DNA of 64,000 bases, from contig NZ_CP111061.1 of assembly GCF_026250525.1 (NCBI RefSeq), forward strand, positions 1 to 64,000, read 5' to 3'. Both the position numbers and the translations under genes were made by a program. Below are positions 17,845-27,584 of this stretch, one piece after another. Below the pieces are notes generated by a model. It worked only from the letters and a program-made list of their open reading frames with translations. It did no database searches and had not been told where the DNA came from. Each line of letters opens with the position of its first letter. Position 1 is the first letter of the stretch. This stretch comes from Chondrinema litorale (GTDB lineage Bacteria; Bacteroidota; Bacteroidia; Cytophagales; Flammeovirgaceae).

Positions 17845-17886
17845 ACTATGCTGGTAATTCTATTATCAGCATAGGTTTTTTTGTTT
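17845..17886 (+). terminator. Intrinsic terminator after susD
   Basis: Stem CTATGCTG (17846-17853) pairs with CAGCATAG (17867-17874) and is followed by GTTTTTTTGTTTT on the + strand. It ends the susCD transcript. Confidence 0.8.
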
Positions 17887-17944
17887 TAGGAATTTGCTAT
17901 CTTAAATAAACGTAAGATAGAATTACCTGTTAAACTAAACTATT

Positions 17945-20900
17945 ATGAAAAAGCTCTCATTCAAAAGCAAGTTAATTTGTTGGTTAGTGGTATTTGCAGG
18001 ACTTACAAGCTGCGAAAAAGCAATAAGAAATGAGGGAAAAGCAAACCTTTCCGAAAAGCAGACCTCAGAACCTGTTTTATTTACCTTATTAACACCAGAA
18101 CAAACACAAGTCAATTTTAACAATCAACTTACAGAAGGGCTCAATACCAATGTAATGGCCTACGAATATTTCTACAATGGCGGCGGAGTAGCAGTAGGAG
18201 ATTTAAATGGAGACGGGTGGGAAGATATTTACTTTACCGGAAACATGGTTTCCAATAAATTATACCTGAACATGGGAAGCTCTCAACCCATGCAGTTTAA
18301 AGACATTACACAAGAAGCAGGTGTTACTGGCAGAAAAACACCATGGACAACCGGTGTAACTATGGCCGATGTAAACGGAGATAAACTGCTCGATATTTAT
18401 GTATGTTACTCTGGCAATGTACGCCCAGAAAACAGAACAAACGAATTATATATCAATCAAGGAGCCGATGAAAATGGCTTCCCACATTTTAAAGAAGAAG
18501 CTGCCGCTTATGGTTTAGCAGTTCCATCTACCAGTACACAATCAGTCTTTTTTGATTATGATCTAGATGGCGATTTGGATATGTTCTTGCTCAATCACAG
18601 TCCATTTCCATTGCCAGTGCTCGATGAGGTTTCTACAGGTGAGTATATGAAAAAAGAGAACCCAATAAATGGGTCAAGACTTTTTAGAAATGATGGAAAT
18701 CGGTTTAAAGATATCACAATGTCTGCCGGGATTAGTAGCTCAGGTTTGTCTTATGGTTTAGGAGTTGGTGTAGCAGACTTTAATAATGATGGCTGGGCAG
18801 ATATTTATGTAAGTAACGATTATTCTATTCCTGACTACTTATACATTAATAATCAGGATGGTACTTTTACAAATCAGTTGCATAGTTCTTTTGGGCATAC
18901 TTCCCATTTTTCTATGGGTAGCGATATTGCCGATGTAAATAATGATGCATTACCAGATGTATATACACTAGATATGTTGCCAGAAGATAATGGCAGACAA
19001 AAATTACTCTTTGCTCCAGATAATTACGAGTTATTCAATTTAAACCTAAAAGTAGGTTTTCATTATCAATATATGCGGAATATGCTGCAAATCCACGATG
19101 GCAATGGTGCAGATGGTGAACCGGTTTTTAGTGAAGTGGGGCAAATGGCTGGTATTTCAAACACAGATTGGAGCTGGTCTGCATTATTAGCAGATTATGA
19201 TAACGATGGTTGGAAAGACCTTTTTGTAACAAATGGCTATGTGAGAGACTATACCAACATGGATTTTATGAAATACATGGGAGATTTCACTCATAGCAAA
19301 AATGGAAAGCTTTTACGAAAAGATGTGTTGGACTTGGTACATCAAATGCCTTCATCAAACATTTCCAACTACATCTATAAAAACAATGGAGCTACTGCCA
19401 GTGGACTCACCTTTTCTAATTATAAATCGGAATGGGGTATTACGCAAACCTCCAATAGTAATGGAGCAGCTTATGCAGATTTAGATAATGATGGTGACCT
19501 CGATTTAATTGTCAATAACATCAACAAGCCAGCCTTTATTTACCAAAATGAAGTTAACAAGCAAAAGCAGAATAATTACCTCAAAATAAAATTGGAAGGT
19601 GAAGGAAAAAACACAAATGGCTTAGGAGCCAAAGTAACATTATATAGCCAAGGTAAAAAGCTCTTTTTGGAGCAAATGCCTACGAGAGGTTTTCAATCGA
19701 GTGTTTCACCAGTGATGCATTTTGGTTTGGGAGATATCACCAAGCTAGAACGTGTTGAAGTGATTTGGCCAGGAAACAAACTACAAGAGCTTAGTAATAT
19801 AGATGCCAATCAGTTGATAACACTTTCAGAAGATGAAGCAAAACAAATTAAAAAGCCAGTAGAAAAGACCAATCCATTTTATAAAGAAGTAACTGTACCA
19901 TTTGCATTTGAACATCAGCAAAAAAATATTAATGATTTTAAGCGTCAGCCATTAATGGTAAATCCAGTCTCTTTTGATGGACCTTGCATGATAAAAGGAG
20001 ATGTAAATGGCGATGGTCTAGAAGATATTTTTACAGGAGGTTCCAGTGGGCAAATCGCTCAATTATATATTCAGCAAGCTAATGGGACCTTCACTAAAAA
20101 AAGCATCAATGCTTTTGAAACTGATAAGAAAAGTGAAGATGTGGCTGCCACTTTCTTCGATGCCAATGCAGATGGAGCTTTAGATTTATATGTATGCAGT
20201 GGAGGTTATAATGATTTCTTTCCAGAAGATGCTGCTTTGCAAGACAGACTATATCTCAATGATGGAAATGGAAATTTCACTAAAGTGGAGAATGCTATTC
20301 CTCAGATGGTTACCAGTAGTAGCTGTGTGAGCTCCGCCGATATAAATGGCGATGGTTTTAACGATTTATTTGTGGGTGGAAGGGTGATTCCGGGGATTTA
20401 TCCTGAAACACCAGAATCTTATATTTTAATAAATGATGGCAAAGGAAATTTTAAAAATGCCACAGCAGAGCTAGCTCCTGACTTGCAAAAAGCAGGTATG
20501 ATAACCGATGCCGAATGGCTAGATTTGAATGGCGATAAGGTGAAAGATTTAATTGTAGTAGGAGAGTGGATGCCAGTAAAAGCATTTATTAATGAAGATG
20601 GAAAACTGCAAGATAAATCTAGCTCTTATTTCGAAAAGGAATACAGTGGTTGGTGGAATGAAATTCTAATTGAAGACCTAAATAATGATGGTAATCCCGA
20701 TTTGGTGCTTGGAAACATGGGCCTAAATACGCAGTGTAAAGTCAGTGATAATGAGCCAGCCGAACTGTTTTACAAAGATTTTGACGACAATGGCTCTATA
20801 GATCCAATTTTCTGTTTTTACATTCAAGGCGAAAGTTATCCATCGGTAACTAGAGATGAACTACTAGACCAAATGAGTATGATGCGTGGTCGTTTTCCAG

Positions 20901-21352
20901 ATTACAAAAGTTACGCAAATACCAAAATGGAAGACATCTTTAGTAAAGAAGAGCTAGAAGGAGTAAAGCATCTCGAAGTAAATGAGTTAAAAACACTTTA
21001 TTTGGAAGGAACAAATGGCGGTATGTTTAAAGAAAAGGCCTTGCCATTGGTAGTGCAATCTTCTCCAGTTTGTGCGATACAGCCATTAGACTTCAATAAT
21101 GATGGAAACAAAGATTTGTTACTTTGCGGGAACATTCACAGAGGTAAACTGCGATTTGGCAATACAGATGCGAATATGGGTATTTTGCTAAAAGGTGATG
21201 GTAATGGTAATTTTGAATATGTACCCCAAAATGAATCAGGTTTTGAGATTTGGGGAGATGTTAGAAGCATTGTTTCTTTGAACAACACTTTGCTTTTCGG
21301 CATCAATCAAAGTAAAACAAAAGCCTATCAACTTAATATAGAAGTATTGTAA
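17945..21352 (+). CDS. FG-GAP/VCBS repeat lipoprotein with ASPIC/UnbV domain
   Basis: 1135 aa. A lipoprotein signal ends AGLTSC (Cys near 23). Many FG-GAP/VCBS calcium-binding repeats occur throughout, with motifs such as DLNGDGWEDIYF, DVNGDKLLDIYV, DFNNDGWADIYV, DLDNDGDLDLIV, DVNGDGLEDIFT and DFNNDGNKDLLL; these build beta-propellers. An ASPIC/UnbV segment is centred near residues 540-625 (NNYLKIKLEGEGKNTNGLGAKV, then EVIWPGN). Such proteins often sit beside SusCD systems in marine Bacteroidota. Their role is unclear; surface adhesion or glycan binding has been suggested. The locus relationship here is inferred from strand and position only. Confidence 0.88.
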   Translation: MKKLSFKSKLICWLVVFAGLTSCEKAIRNEGKANLSEKQTSEPVLFTLLTPEQTQVNFNNQLTEGLNTNVMAYEYFYNGGGVAVGDLNGDGWEDIYFTGNMVSNKLYLNMGSSQPMQFKDITQEAGVTGRKTPWTTGVTMADVNGDKLLDIYVCYSGNVRPENRTNELYINQGADENGFPHFKEEAAAYGLAVPSTSTQSVFFDYDLDGDLDMFLLNHSPFPLPVLDEVSTGEYMKKENPINGSRLFRNDGNRFKDITMSAGISSSGLSYGLGVGVADFNNDGWADIYVSNDYSIPDYLYINNQDGTFTNQLHSSFGHTSHFSMGSDIADVNNDALPDVYTLDMLPEDNGRQKLLFAPDNYELFNLNLKVGFHYQYMRNMLQIHDGNGADGEPVFSEVGQMAGISNTDWSWSALLADYDNDGWKDLFVTNGYVRDYTNMDFMKYMGDFTHSKNGKLLRKDVLDLVHQMPSSNISNYIYKNNGATASGLTFSNYKSEWGITQTSNSNGAAYADLDNDGDLDLIVNNINKPAFIYQNEVNKQKQNNYLKIKLEGEGKNTNGLGAKVTLYSQGKKLFLEQMPTRGFQSSVSPVMHFGLGDITKLERVEVIWPGNKLQELSNIDANQLITLSEDEAKQIKKPVEKTNPFYKEVTVPFAFEHQQKNINDFKRQPLMVNPVSFDGPCMIKGDVNGDGLEDIFTGGSSGQIAQLYIQQANGTFTKKSINAFETDKKSEDVAATFFDANADGALDLYVCSGGYNDFFPEDAALQDRLYLNDGNGNFTKVENAIPQMVTSSSCVSSADINGDGFNDLFVGGRVIPGIYPETPESYILINDGKGNFKNATAELAPDLQKAGMITDAEWLDLNGDKVKDLIVVGEWMPVKAFINEDGKLQDKSSSYFEKEYSGWWNEILIEDLNNDGNPDLVLGNMGLNTQCKVSDNEPAELFYKDFDDNGSIDPIFCFYIQGESYPSVTRDELLDQMSMMRGRFPDYKSYANTKMEDIFSKEELEGVKHLEVNELKTLYLEGTNGGMFKEKALPLVVQSSPVCAIQPLDFNNDGNKDLLLCGNIHRGKLRFGNTDANMGILLKGDGNGNFEYVPQNESGFEIWGDVRSIVSLNNTLLFGINQSKTKAYQLNIEVL

Positions 21353-21501
21353 AGTCCCGAGCAGTTTTATAATATTACAGAGAAGAAATTACTAATTAAC
21401 TAACAACGGCTTTTTTTAACTTTTACAAAAATTGGTAAACTACTTGAATAGTATTTGATGATTTAGATGCTAAAATCATTTTTGAGTTAGTTGAAACCAA
21501 A

Positions 21502-22887
21502 ATGGAGATGAAGAAACACATAATATTGATCATTGGATTGTGTATTTACTTGAGTGGGTGTAGCTCAAAAAAAGATAAAGTAATACAAGTACCAAGTAAC
21601 GAAATAGACAAACTTCTTGAGCATGTTACTGATGTAATGGTTCATGATGTAACGAATCCGCCTCTTGCGGCAAGATTTTTTTCTTATATATGCCTTTCAG
21701 GATATGAGGTGTTATCGCTAAACAGCAACATTTATCCGAGTATGCAAGGCAGCTTGAATAAATTTCCAGAAATTACAAAACCTCAGGTAGAAGGCTACTC
21801 TGTAGAATTAAGCGCTTTACTTGCTATGATGGCGACTGCTAAAAAGGTGCAACCTTCTGGTAGTCTAATTGCAGATTACGAGAAAAACTTTTTAGATTCT
21901 TGCAAACGCGCTGGATATTCTATAGAAAAAATAAACAAATCTATCGAGTATGCACAAGACGTGAGTAAGCAGATTTTAGCCTATGCTAAAGTAGATGGAT
22001 ATAATAAAACCTCTAACTATCCTAAATATACACCTTTAGAAGGAGAGGGGTATTGGTACCCAACACCGCCCGCTTTTTTTGCAGCAGTAGAACCATACTT
22101 TAACACAGTACGCCCATTCACTTTAGATTCTGCTGCTCAGTTTAAACCTGATCCACCAGTAGCTTTTAGCACAGAAAAAGATTCTCCTTTCTATAAATTA
22201 ATGATGGAAGTGTATGAAGAAGGAAGTATAAATTTAGGTGATAATAGTAGAGCGATAGCAACTTTTTGGGATTGTAATCCTTTTGCTGTTAAAACCACAG
22301 GGCATTTAATGGTGGCACTTAAGAAAATTTCTCCCGGAGCACATTGGATTGGAATCACTGGTATTGCTTGCCGCAAAGAAAATAAGAATTTTAAAGAGAC
22401 ACTTAAGATTCATACAGTAGTTTCTGTTGGATTGATGGATGCCTTTCTTTCTTGTTGGGATGAAAAATACCGTAGTGATCGCATTAGACCAGAAACGGCT
22501 ATTAGAAAATATATCGACCCTAATTGGGAGCCACTTTTACAAACCCCTCCTTTCCCAGAATATACCAGTGGGCATTCTACAATCTCAGCTGCTTCGGCAT
22601 ATATTCTCACCCATTATTTTGGCGATAACTTTAGCTTTATAGATAGCACAGAGATAAAGTTTAGCTTACCAACTAGGAATTATTCGTCTTTTATGGCTGC
22701 TGCAAAAGAAGCGGCAGTATCAAGATTATATGGTGGTATCCATTACAGAGATGCGAATGAAAACGGTACAAAGCAAGGTTTAAAAGTTGGAGAATGGGTG
22801 ATAGGTACGGTTGAAAAAATTGAAACAAAACCTTTAGTAATTGACTCAGATCACACAGAAGAGTTTACAAGCTCAGATATTAACTAA
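21502..22887 (+). CDS. Vanadium-dependent haloperoxidase-like PAP2 lipoprotein
   Basis: 461 aa. Lipobox YLSGC ends at Cys20. All three parts of the vanadate/phosphate-binding PAP2 signature are visible: KYRSDRIRP near 325-333, YTSGHSTIS near 353-361 and SRLYGGIHYRDA near 409-420. The histidines in SGH and GIH match the catalytic acid/base positions of haloperoxidases. The family includes vanadium haloperoxidases and acid phosphatases, and this sequence alone does not decide between halide oxidation and phosphate release. It follows the FG-GAP protein after 149 bases. A second in-frame ATG at 21508 is an equally good start. Confidence 0.85.
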   Translation: MEMKKHIILIIGLCIYLSGCSSKKDKVIQVPSNEIDKLLEHVTDVMVHDVTNPPLAARFFSYICLSGYEVLSLNSNIYPSMQGSLNKFPEITKPQVEGYSVELSALLAMMATAKKVQPSGSLIADYEKNFLDSCKRAGYSIEKINKSIEYAQDVSKQILAYAKVDGYNKTSNYPKYTPLEGEGYWYPTPPAFFAAVEPYFNTVRPFTLDSAAQFKPDPPVAFSTEKDSPFYKLMMEVYEEGSINLGDNSRAIATFWDCNPFAVKTTGHLMVALKKISPGAHWIGITGIACRKENKNFKETLKIHTVVSVGLMDAFLSCWDEKYRSDRIRPETAIRKYIDPNWEPLLQTPPFPEYTSGHSTISAASAYILTHYFGDNFSFIDSTEIKFSLPTRNYSSFMAAAKEAAVSRLYGGIHYRDANENGTKQGLKVGEWVIGTVEKIETKPLVIDSDHTEEFTSSDIN

Positions 22888-22908
22888 AATTTTTACTACA
22901 TAAATGAT

Positions 22909-22944
22909 AAAAAAATAACCCTCTGCTAATATAGAAGAGGGTTA
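22909..22944 (-). terminator. Intrinsic terminator (minus strand)
   Basis: Stem TAACCCTCT (22916-22924) pairs with AGAGGGTTA (22936-22944). Seven A residues at 22909-22915 become a T-run on the minus strand, so it terminates transcription leftward from the CWC gene. On the + strand the following sequence is not T-rich. Confidence 0.65.
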
Positions 22945-23161
22945 CTACTTAATATGTCGATTTGATATTGACTTTCAATAGAACTTAAATAGGCTACTGC
23001 TTTAAATTATATTCAAGCAATTTCCAGATAGAACTAATCTTATTTAGAATACTTATAAATTGAGGCAAAGATAGGAGCAAATATCTAAAAGTGAAATATT
23101 ATTTAGAATAATTATAAATAATATTTCATTAAAGTATGAATCCTATATAAGATATTAAATA

Positions 23162-23395
23162 CTAATTTGATCTTGAAAGCGCATCAATTTTCTCTTTGAG
23201 CAAGTTATTTTGATATTCTACTTTCAGCTCTTCCATACACTTGGCACACAAACAGTCATCGTAAAGCATGTTTATGTAGTTTCTTTCGGCATTACTCAAG
23301 CTAACAGTAGCGCATTGGCAAAGTGTAATAGATCCAACTTTACACTCGAACTGGGACTTACAACGGGGGCAATATTTATCTTCATGTTTTTTCAT
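23162..23395 (-). CDS. Cysteine-rich CWC-family protein
   Basis: 77 aa from the ATG at 23395; an upstream in-frame start would add 11 residues, but MKKHEDKYCPRC is the usual family start. Paired cysteines are visible in CPRCKSQFECKVG, CQC and CLCAKCMEEL, which looks like a double zinc-ribbon. A typical family spacing between the first ribbon and the DCLCxxC motif is kept. Function of the family is unknown; metal binding is likely. It stands alone, divergent from the TonB receptor downstream. Confidence 0.85.
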   Translation of the reverse strand: MKKHEDKYCPRCKSQFECKVGSITLCQCATVSLSNAERNYINMLYDDCLCAKCMEELKVEYQNNLLKEKIDALSRSN

Positions 23396-23856
23396 TATAT
23401 TTTCTGTTAGGTGAACAGGCTTGTACACTGGTTGAAGATTGCCTTATACAAATATAACAATATGTAACCATGAATTATAACCAATACAAAAAAGGTGAAT
23501 TAAGCTTTTTTTGCCTATATAAAACATCAATTTTTTAGCTGATACTCAACAGGTTATTGTAACCTTAAAATAGAAATATGGATATATTAAAATGTATACA
23601 ATTCTAAATTACCCATCCAATATCAATGAAACTACCGTCGAATATTTAGATCAAAAACCCAGTGGTAAATAATTACAGCAATAGAAAGATACTCATCAAC
23701 TCAACTTTTAAGGTGAAGTATTAAATAAATATCTACACATATACATTTTAATGCTTTTTCTTTATTTGTAACAAGCTCATTTTTTAAGAAAAAGCTTCTC
23801 TTTTCTCATTATTTTCCTCAAATCTAGAAGTCATATAAAAATTTTACCCACCATAT
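23396..23856. other. Intergenic region without recognisable gene
   Basis: About 460 very AT-rich bases between the CWC gene and the receptor promoter. I see no convincing ORF, RNA motif or repeat. Upstream control of the divergent genes probably lies here. Confidence 0.5.
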
Positions 23857-23887
23857 TTTGTGAAAGTCGATTTGCAATATAACTTTG
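23857..23887 (+). promoter_or_regulatory. Consensus Bacteroidota promoter of the siderophore receptor
   Basis: TTTG (23857-23860), exactly 19 bases, then TAACTTTG (23880-23887) fully matches the primary-sigma consensus TTTG-N19-TANNTTTG. Transcription should start near 23894, which fixes the ATG at 23927 as the translational start and excludes the upstream TTG at 23885. Confidence 0.85.
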
Positions 23888-23926
23888 CCTTTATTTAGAA
23901 TTAATCTTAATAAAAATAAACATAAT

Positions 23927-26308
23927 ATGAAGTTATATTTACTAAGTGTACTAGCATATGTTTTAACACTTTTAGCAGTAAATGCACAAAGTGGAAACAT
24001 AATGGGGAACATCACGACATCAGATGGGAAACCAGCTGAATATGTAAACGTTGGTTTGAAAGGTACAACAAAAGGTTCTACTACAAACCATGAAGGAAAC
24101 TATAAAATCGAAAACGTAGCTGTTGGAAATTATACCTTAATTGCTTCATTTGTTGGACTTGAAACACAAGAAAGTCAAATTGTAGTAAAAGCCGGAGAAA
24201 CTCTAAGCATAAATTTTACACTGAATGAAAGTGCACAAGAGTTAAGTGAAGTTGTAATTCAGGCAAATGCTAACCAATATAATGAAGAAGCACCTTCTCA
24301 AAGTTTAAGGTTAAATACACCATTAATAGAAACTCCTCAAAACATACAAGTTGTAACTAAAGCCGTGTTGGAAGACCAGCAGGTTATCAGTATGAGTGAT
24401 GGCCTAATTAGAAATGTGAGTGGAGCTGTAAGAACAGAGCACTGGGGCGACCTTTATACAAACATTAAAGTAAGAGGCTCACAAATACAGGCTTTCCGTA
24501 ATGGATTTAATGTAGTGAATTCTAGCTGGGGCCCACTTACAGAAGATATGAGCTTTGTAGACCATATCGAATTTGTAAAAGGTCCAGCAGGTTTTATGTT
24601 GGCAAATGGTGACCCAAGTGGTTTGTACAATGTAGTAACCAAAAAGCCAACAGGTGTAACCAAAGGCGAAGTTTCTTTTACTGTAGGTAGTTTCGATTTA
24701 TACAGATCTACTCTTGATTTGGACGGCAAACTTAGTAAAGATGGAAAGTTACTTTATCGTTTAAATCTGGCTGCACAAAACAAAAAATCGCACAGAGATA
24801 ATGAGTTTAACAACAGGTATGTAATTGCTCCAGTTATCTCTTACCAACTCGATAAAAATTCTAAGTTAACATTAGAATATACATACCAGCGTGCAGAGAT
24901 GAGTGATGTAGGTTCTTATTATGTATTCTCTCCTGATGGTTTTGCTACATACCCTGTAGAATTTACAACCTTGCCATCTGGCATGCCTGCAACTAACATA
25001 GATGATCACAGTTTCTTTGTTAATTTCCAGCATAAATTAAACAACAATTGGAAACTTACAGGTCAATTAGCTTATTTCAATTACCAACAGCAAGGGAGCT
25101 CAATGTGGCCAGGAGCTGTTTACGAAGATGGAAAAATACTGAGAACAGTAAGTAGCTGGGATGCTAAAAGTAAAATGACATTGGGGCAGGTATTTGTAAA
25201 TGGAGATGTAACTACTGGTAGTGTAAGACATAGAATATTAGGTGGTTTAGATCTTGGTAACAAAGAATACTTTGCCGATTGGGGACAATATCACATGCTA
25301 GATTCAGTAGGAGCAGAGTTTGATCCATTAAATCCTTACTATGGTGTTCCTGTAAATGGTTATCCCCAGTTCGATTATACAACTCCACTTGAAGAAAGAG
25401 CACAAGCTGTAGCTGGTCTTATCGACCAAAGATATACGGGTGTTTATGTGCAAGATGAACTAGGTTTCATTAATAATAAAGTGAGATTAACGCTTGCAGG
25501 CAGATATACTACAGTGAGTCAATCTTCTTATGGCGGCACTCCACTTACTGCAAAAAGATTTACTCCTCGTGTAGGCTTAAGTGTTTCTTTGAACGATTTC
25601 ACTTCAGTGTATGCACTTTACGATCAAGCATTTATCCCGCAGGCAGGTACATTAACTAATGGTGATGATGCAAAGCCAATTACTGGAAATAATATGGAAA
25701 TTGGTTTCAAAAGAAATTGGGCTGGTGGAAAGTGGAGCAGTACTTTAGGCATTTACAGAATTCTTAAAAACAATGAAATTACCTCAGACCCAAATAATCC
25801 AAACTCTGGATTAAGTGTAGAATTAGGTGAGAAAAGATCGCAAGGTATTGAGTTCGACTTGAGAGGTACCATTGTAAATGGTTTGAAATTAATCGCTAAC
25901 TATGCTTATACAGATTCAAAAGTAACAAAGGTTACTGAGGGAATTACTGATATAGACGAAGGAGATATTATACCTGGATTTGCTAAACATACCGTAAATG
26001 GTTGGCTAACTTATAAAATCCAAAATGGTGTTTTAAAAGGGACTGGTTTTTCTGCTGGTGTTACTTGGTTAGCAGACAGAGAAACTTATTGGGATGAGTC
26101 TCCAGACCCAAGCCAAACACTGCCAGATTATGTAAAAGTGGATGCAGGTTTATTCTGGCAAAAAGATAGAATTAAAATCACAGCCAATGTATTTAATGTA
26201 TTAGACGAATATTTATACAGTGGTTCTTATTACTCTTGGTTAAGTGCTTATTACTGGCAAACAGATCCTCCAAGAAATGCTAGATTGAGTTTGAATTACA
26301 AATTTTAA
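23927..26308 (+). CDS. TonB-dependent siderophore receptor
   Basis: 793 aa from the ATG at 23927, chosen because the promoter covers the earlier in-frame TTG. The signal peptide MKLYLLSVLAYVLTLLAVNAQ is followed by a carboxypeptidase-like regulatory domain (ITTSDGKPAEYVNVGLKG). Then come a plug with ETPQNIQVVTKAVLEDQ and DHIEFVKGPAGFMLANGDPSGLYNVVTKKP, typical of the FhuA/FoxA-like siderophore group, and a barrel ending in NARLSLNYKF. It should import a ferric siderophore or a similar chelate. No siderophore synthesis or ferric reductase gene is adjacent, so the ligand may be foreign. Confidence 0.9.
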   Translation: MKLYLLSVLAYVLTLLAVNAQSGNIMGNITTSDGKPAEYVNVGLKGTTKGSTTNHEGNYKIENVAVGNYTLIASFVGLETQESQIVVKAGETLSINFTLNESAQELSEVVIQANANQYNEEAPSQSLRLNTPLIETPQNIQVVTKAVLEDQQVISMSDGLIRNVSGAVRTEHWGDLYTNIKVRGSQIQAFRNGFNVVNSSWGPLTEDMSFVDHIEFVKGPAGFMLANGDPSGLYNVVTKKPTGVTKGEVSFTVGSFDLYRSTLDLDGKLSKDGKLLYRLNLAAQNKKSHRDNEFNNRYVIAPVISYQLDKNSKLTLEYTYQRAEMSDVGSYYVFSPDGFATYPVEFTTLPSGMPATNIDDHSFFVNFQHKLNNNWKLTGQLAYFNYQQQGSSMWPGAVYEDGKILRTVSSWDAKSKMTLGQVFVNGDVTTGSVRHRILGGLDLGNKEYFADWGQYHMLDSVGAEFDPLNPYYGVPVNGYPQFDYTTPLEERAQAVAGLIDQRYTGVYVQDELGFINNKVRLTLAGRYTTVSQSSYGGTPLTAKRFTPRVGLSVSLNDFTSVYALYDQAFIPQAGTLTNGDDAKPITGNNMEIGFKRNWAGGKWSSTLGIYRILKNNEITSDPNNPNSGLSVELGEKRSQGIEFDLRGTIVNGLKLIANYAYTDSKVTKVTEGITDIDEGDIIPGFAKHTVNGWLTYKIQNGVLKGTGFSAGVTWLADRETYWDESPDPSQTLPDYVKVDAGLFWQKDRIKITANVFNVLDEYLYSGSYYSWLSAYYWQTDPPRNARLSLNYKF

Positions 26309-26325
26309 TTACAACTATAAATTAA

Positions 26326-26364
26326 CAAAAAGCCCTTATTCACTTATTGAATTAGGGCTTTTTG
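26326..26364. terminator. Bidirectional terminator
   Basis: CAAAAAGCCCT (26326-26336) pairs with AGGGCTTTTTG (26354-26364) around a 17-base loop, giving A-runs and T-runs on both sides. It separates the + strand receptor from the convergent DUF4249 gene. Confidence 0.75.
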
Positions 26365-26371
26365 TTGAAAC

Positions 26372-27520
26372 CTACTCCCAAAAGTCTGGTTCTTTATTTA
26401 CGCCACCTCCAGTTCTGCAATCGGCACAAGAGGGTGGTGCACCAGAGTAAGAATCAGGTATGGGACTACTACCATAAATTGCATCAAGAGGTATTAACCC
26501 ATTTAGTTGACCAAATTGTTCATAAAGGTTTACAGGAGTATTTACTACAGTAGTATCATAACAATAAGTATTAAAAATTGCTGGTATATCTCTATAAGGA
26601 ATATCTAATCTTTCAATAAATATCCTTTTCTCTTCGAGAGTATTTGCACTTATGTAACCTATTACCTTATTGTCTGAATTAACCGGGCTGACATTAGATG
26701 TTAACAAAGAAGGTTGAGGGCCAAATATGGAACCTAAATCTTCTGAGTTTGCCCGCAGTAAATCCAAAAAGTTGTAATAGTCTTCAGAAATGGAAGATTG
26801 AATTACATTAATAGAATACTTTATTGAGAATTTGAGATTATCTGAGGGAATTATCTCTGTTAAACTTCTTTTAGAAACAACATTTTCTGAGAATTGAATT
26901 GTAGAGCCAATCTTTATATTTTCGTTATGGTACGATTGCCAGCAATAATAAACCTGATCTTCAGGGTTTCTACGGTGAACCGTTGTATCACTAGCTTGAA
27001 AATAATAATTTGAGTAATACATAACACGATAAACATAGGTTTCATCAAACTCCCATTGGTAATATCGCGAGTTATCTACATCATTATGCGTAGAAACATA
27101 AATAGTAATGCCATTAATTGTATTCTCCCAAAATATACTATCGATTGGAGGGGTATCGAGAATTTCCATTGCTTCAGAGAGATATTCTTGCTCATTGCTA
27201 GTAGTTATTCTCACTCGATATTTTCTATCAAATTCAAGAGGTAGGCTATCTTGATAAACGCCATTATCTACTTCAGTCAATACCGCAACTATATTTTCAT
27301 TTTCGTCTTCAAGGTTTACTCTTGCCTTACTTTCAGAGGCTAAACTATCGTATCCGACTTCGGTGGTTCTGCTAAGTTGTATACTTGTTACATTATTGCC
27401 AATTCTGCCTTCTACTACTAAAATACGCTCATCATTATTGTTTAAATCGGGTGTGTATTCTTCTAGGCACCCAAAAACAATTACCGCCATAAATGCGGTA
27501 TGCTTAAAGTTTAGTTTCAT
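26372..27520 (-). CDS. DUF4249 domain lipoprotein-like protein
   Basis: 382 aa. The N-terminus MKLNFKHTAFMAVIVFGCLEEYTPDL has a short hydrophobic stretch ending at Cys18, a likely lipobox. ERILVVEGRIGNNVTSIQLSRTTEVG followed by YQDSLPLEFDRKYRVRI is typical of DUF4249 proteins of Bacteroidota. These usually accompany a TonB-dependent receptor and act in the periplasm or at the outer membrane, with unknown function. The C-terminus has a CADC motif before the end. It is preceded by another exported protein gene on the same strand (64-base gap), probably one operon. Confidence 0.85.
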   Translation of the reverse strand: MKLNFKHTAFMAVIVFGCLEEYTPDLNNNDERILVVEGRIGNNVTSIQLSRTTEVGYDSLASESKARVNLEDENENIVAVLTEVDNGVYQDSLPLEFDRKYRVRITTSNEQEYLSEAMEILDTPPIDSIFWENTINGITIYVSTHNDVDNSRYYQWEFDETYVYRVMYYSNYYFQASDTTVHRRNPEDQVYYCWQSYHNENIKIGSTIQFSENVVSKRSLTEIIPSDNLKFSIKYSINVIQSSISEDYYNFLDLLRANSEDLGSIFGPQPSLLTSNVSPVNSDNKVIGYISANTLEEKRIFIERLDIPYRDIPAIFNTYCYDTTVVNTPVNLYEQFGQLNGLIPLDAIYGSSPIPDSYSGAPPSCADCRTGGGVNKEPDFWE

Positions 27521-27584
27521 TTTAATTGCTAGTTAAAAGGGTAATCTAAATAATTGATCGTTAGTATTTTAAAGGTATAAACCT

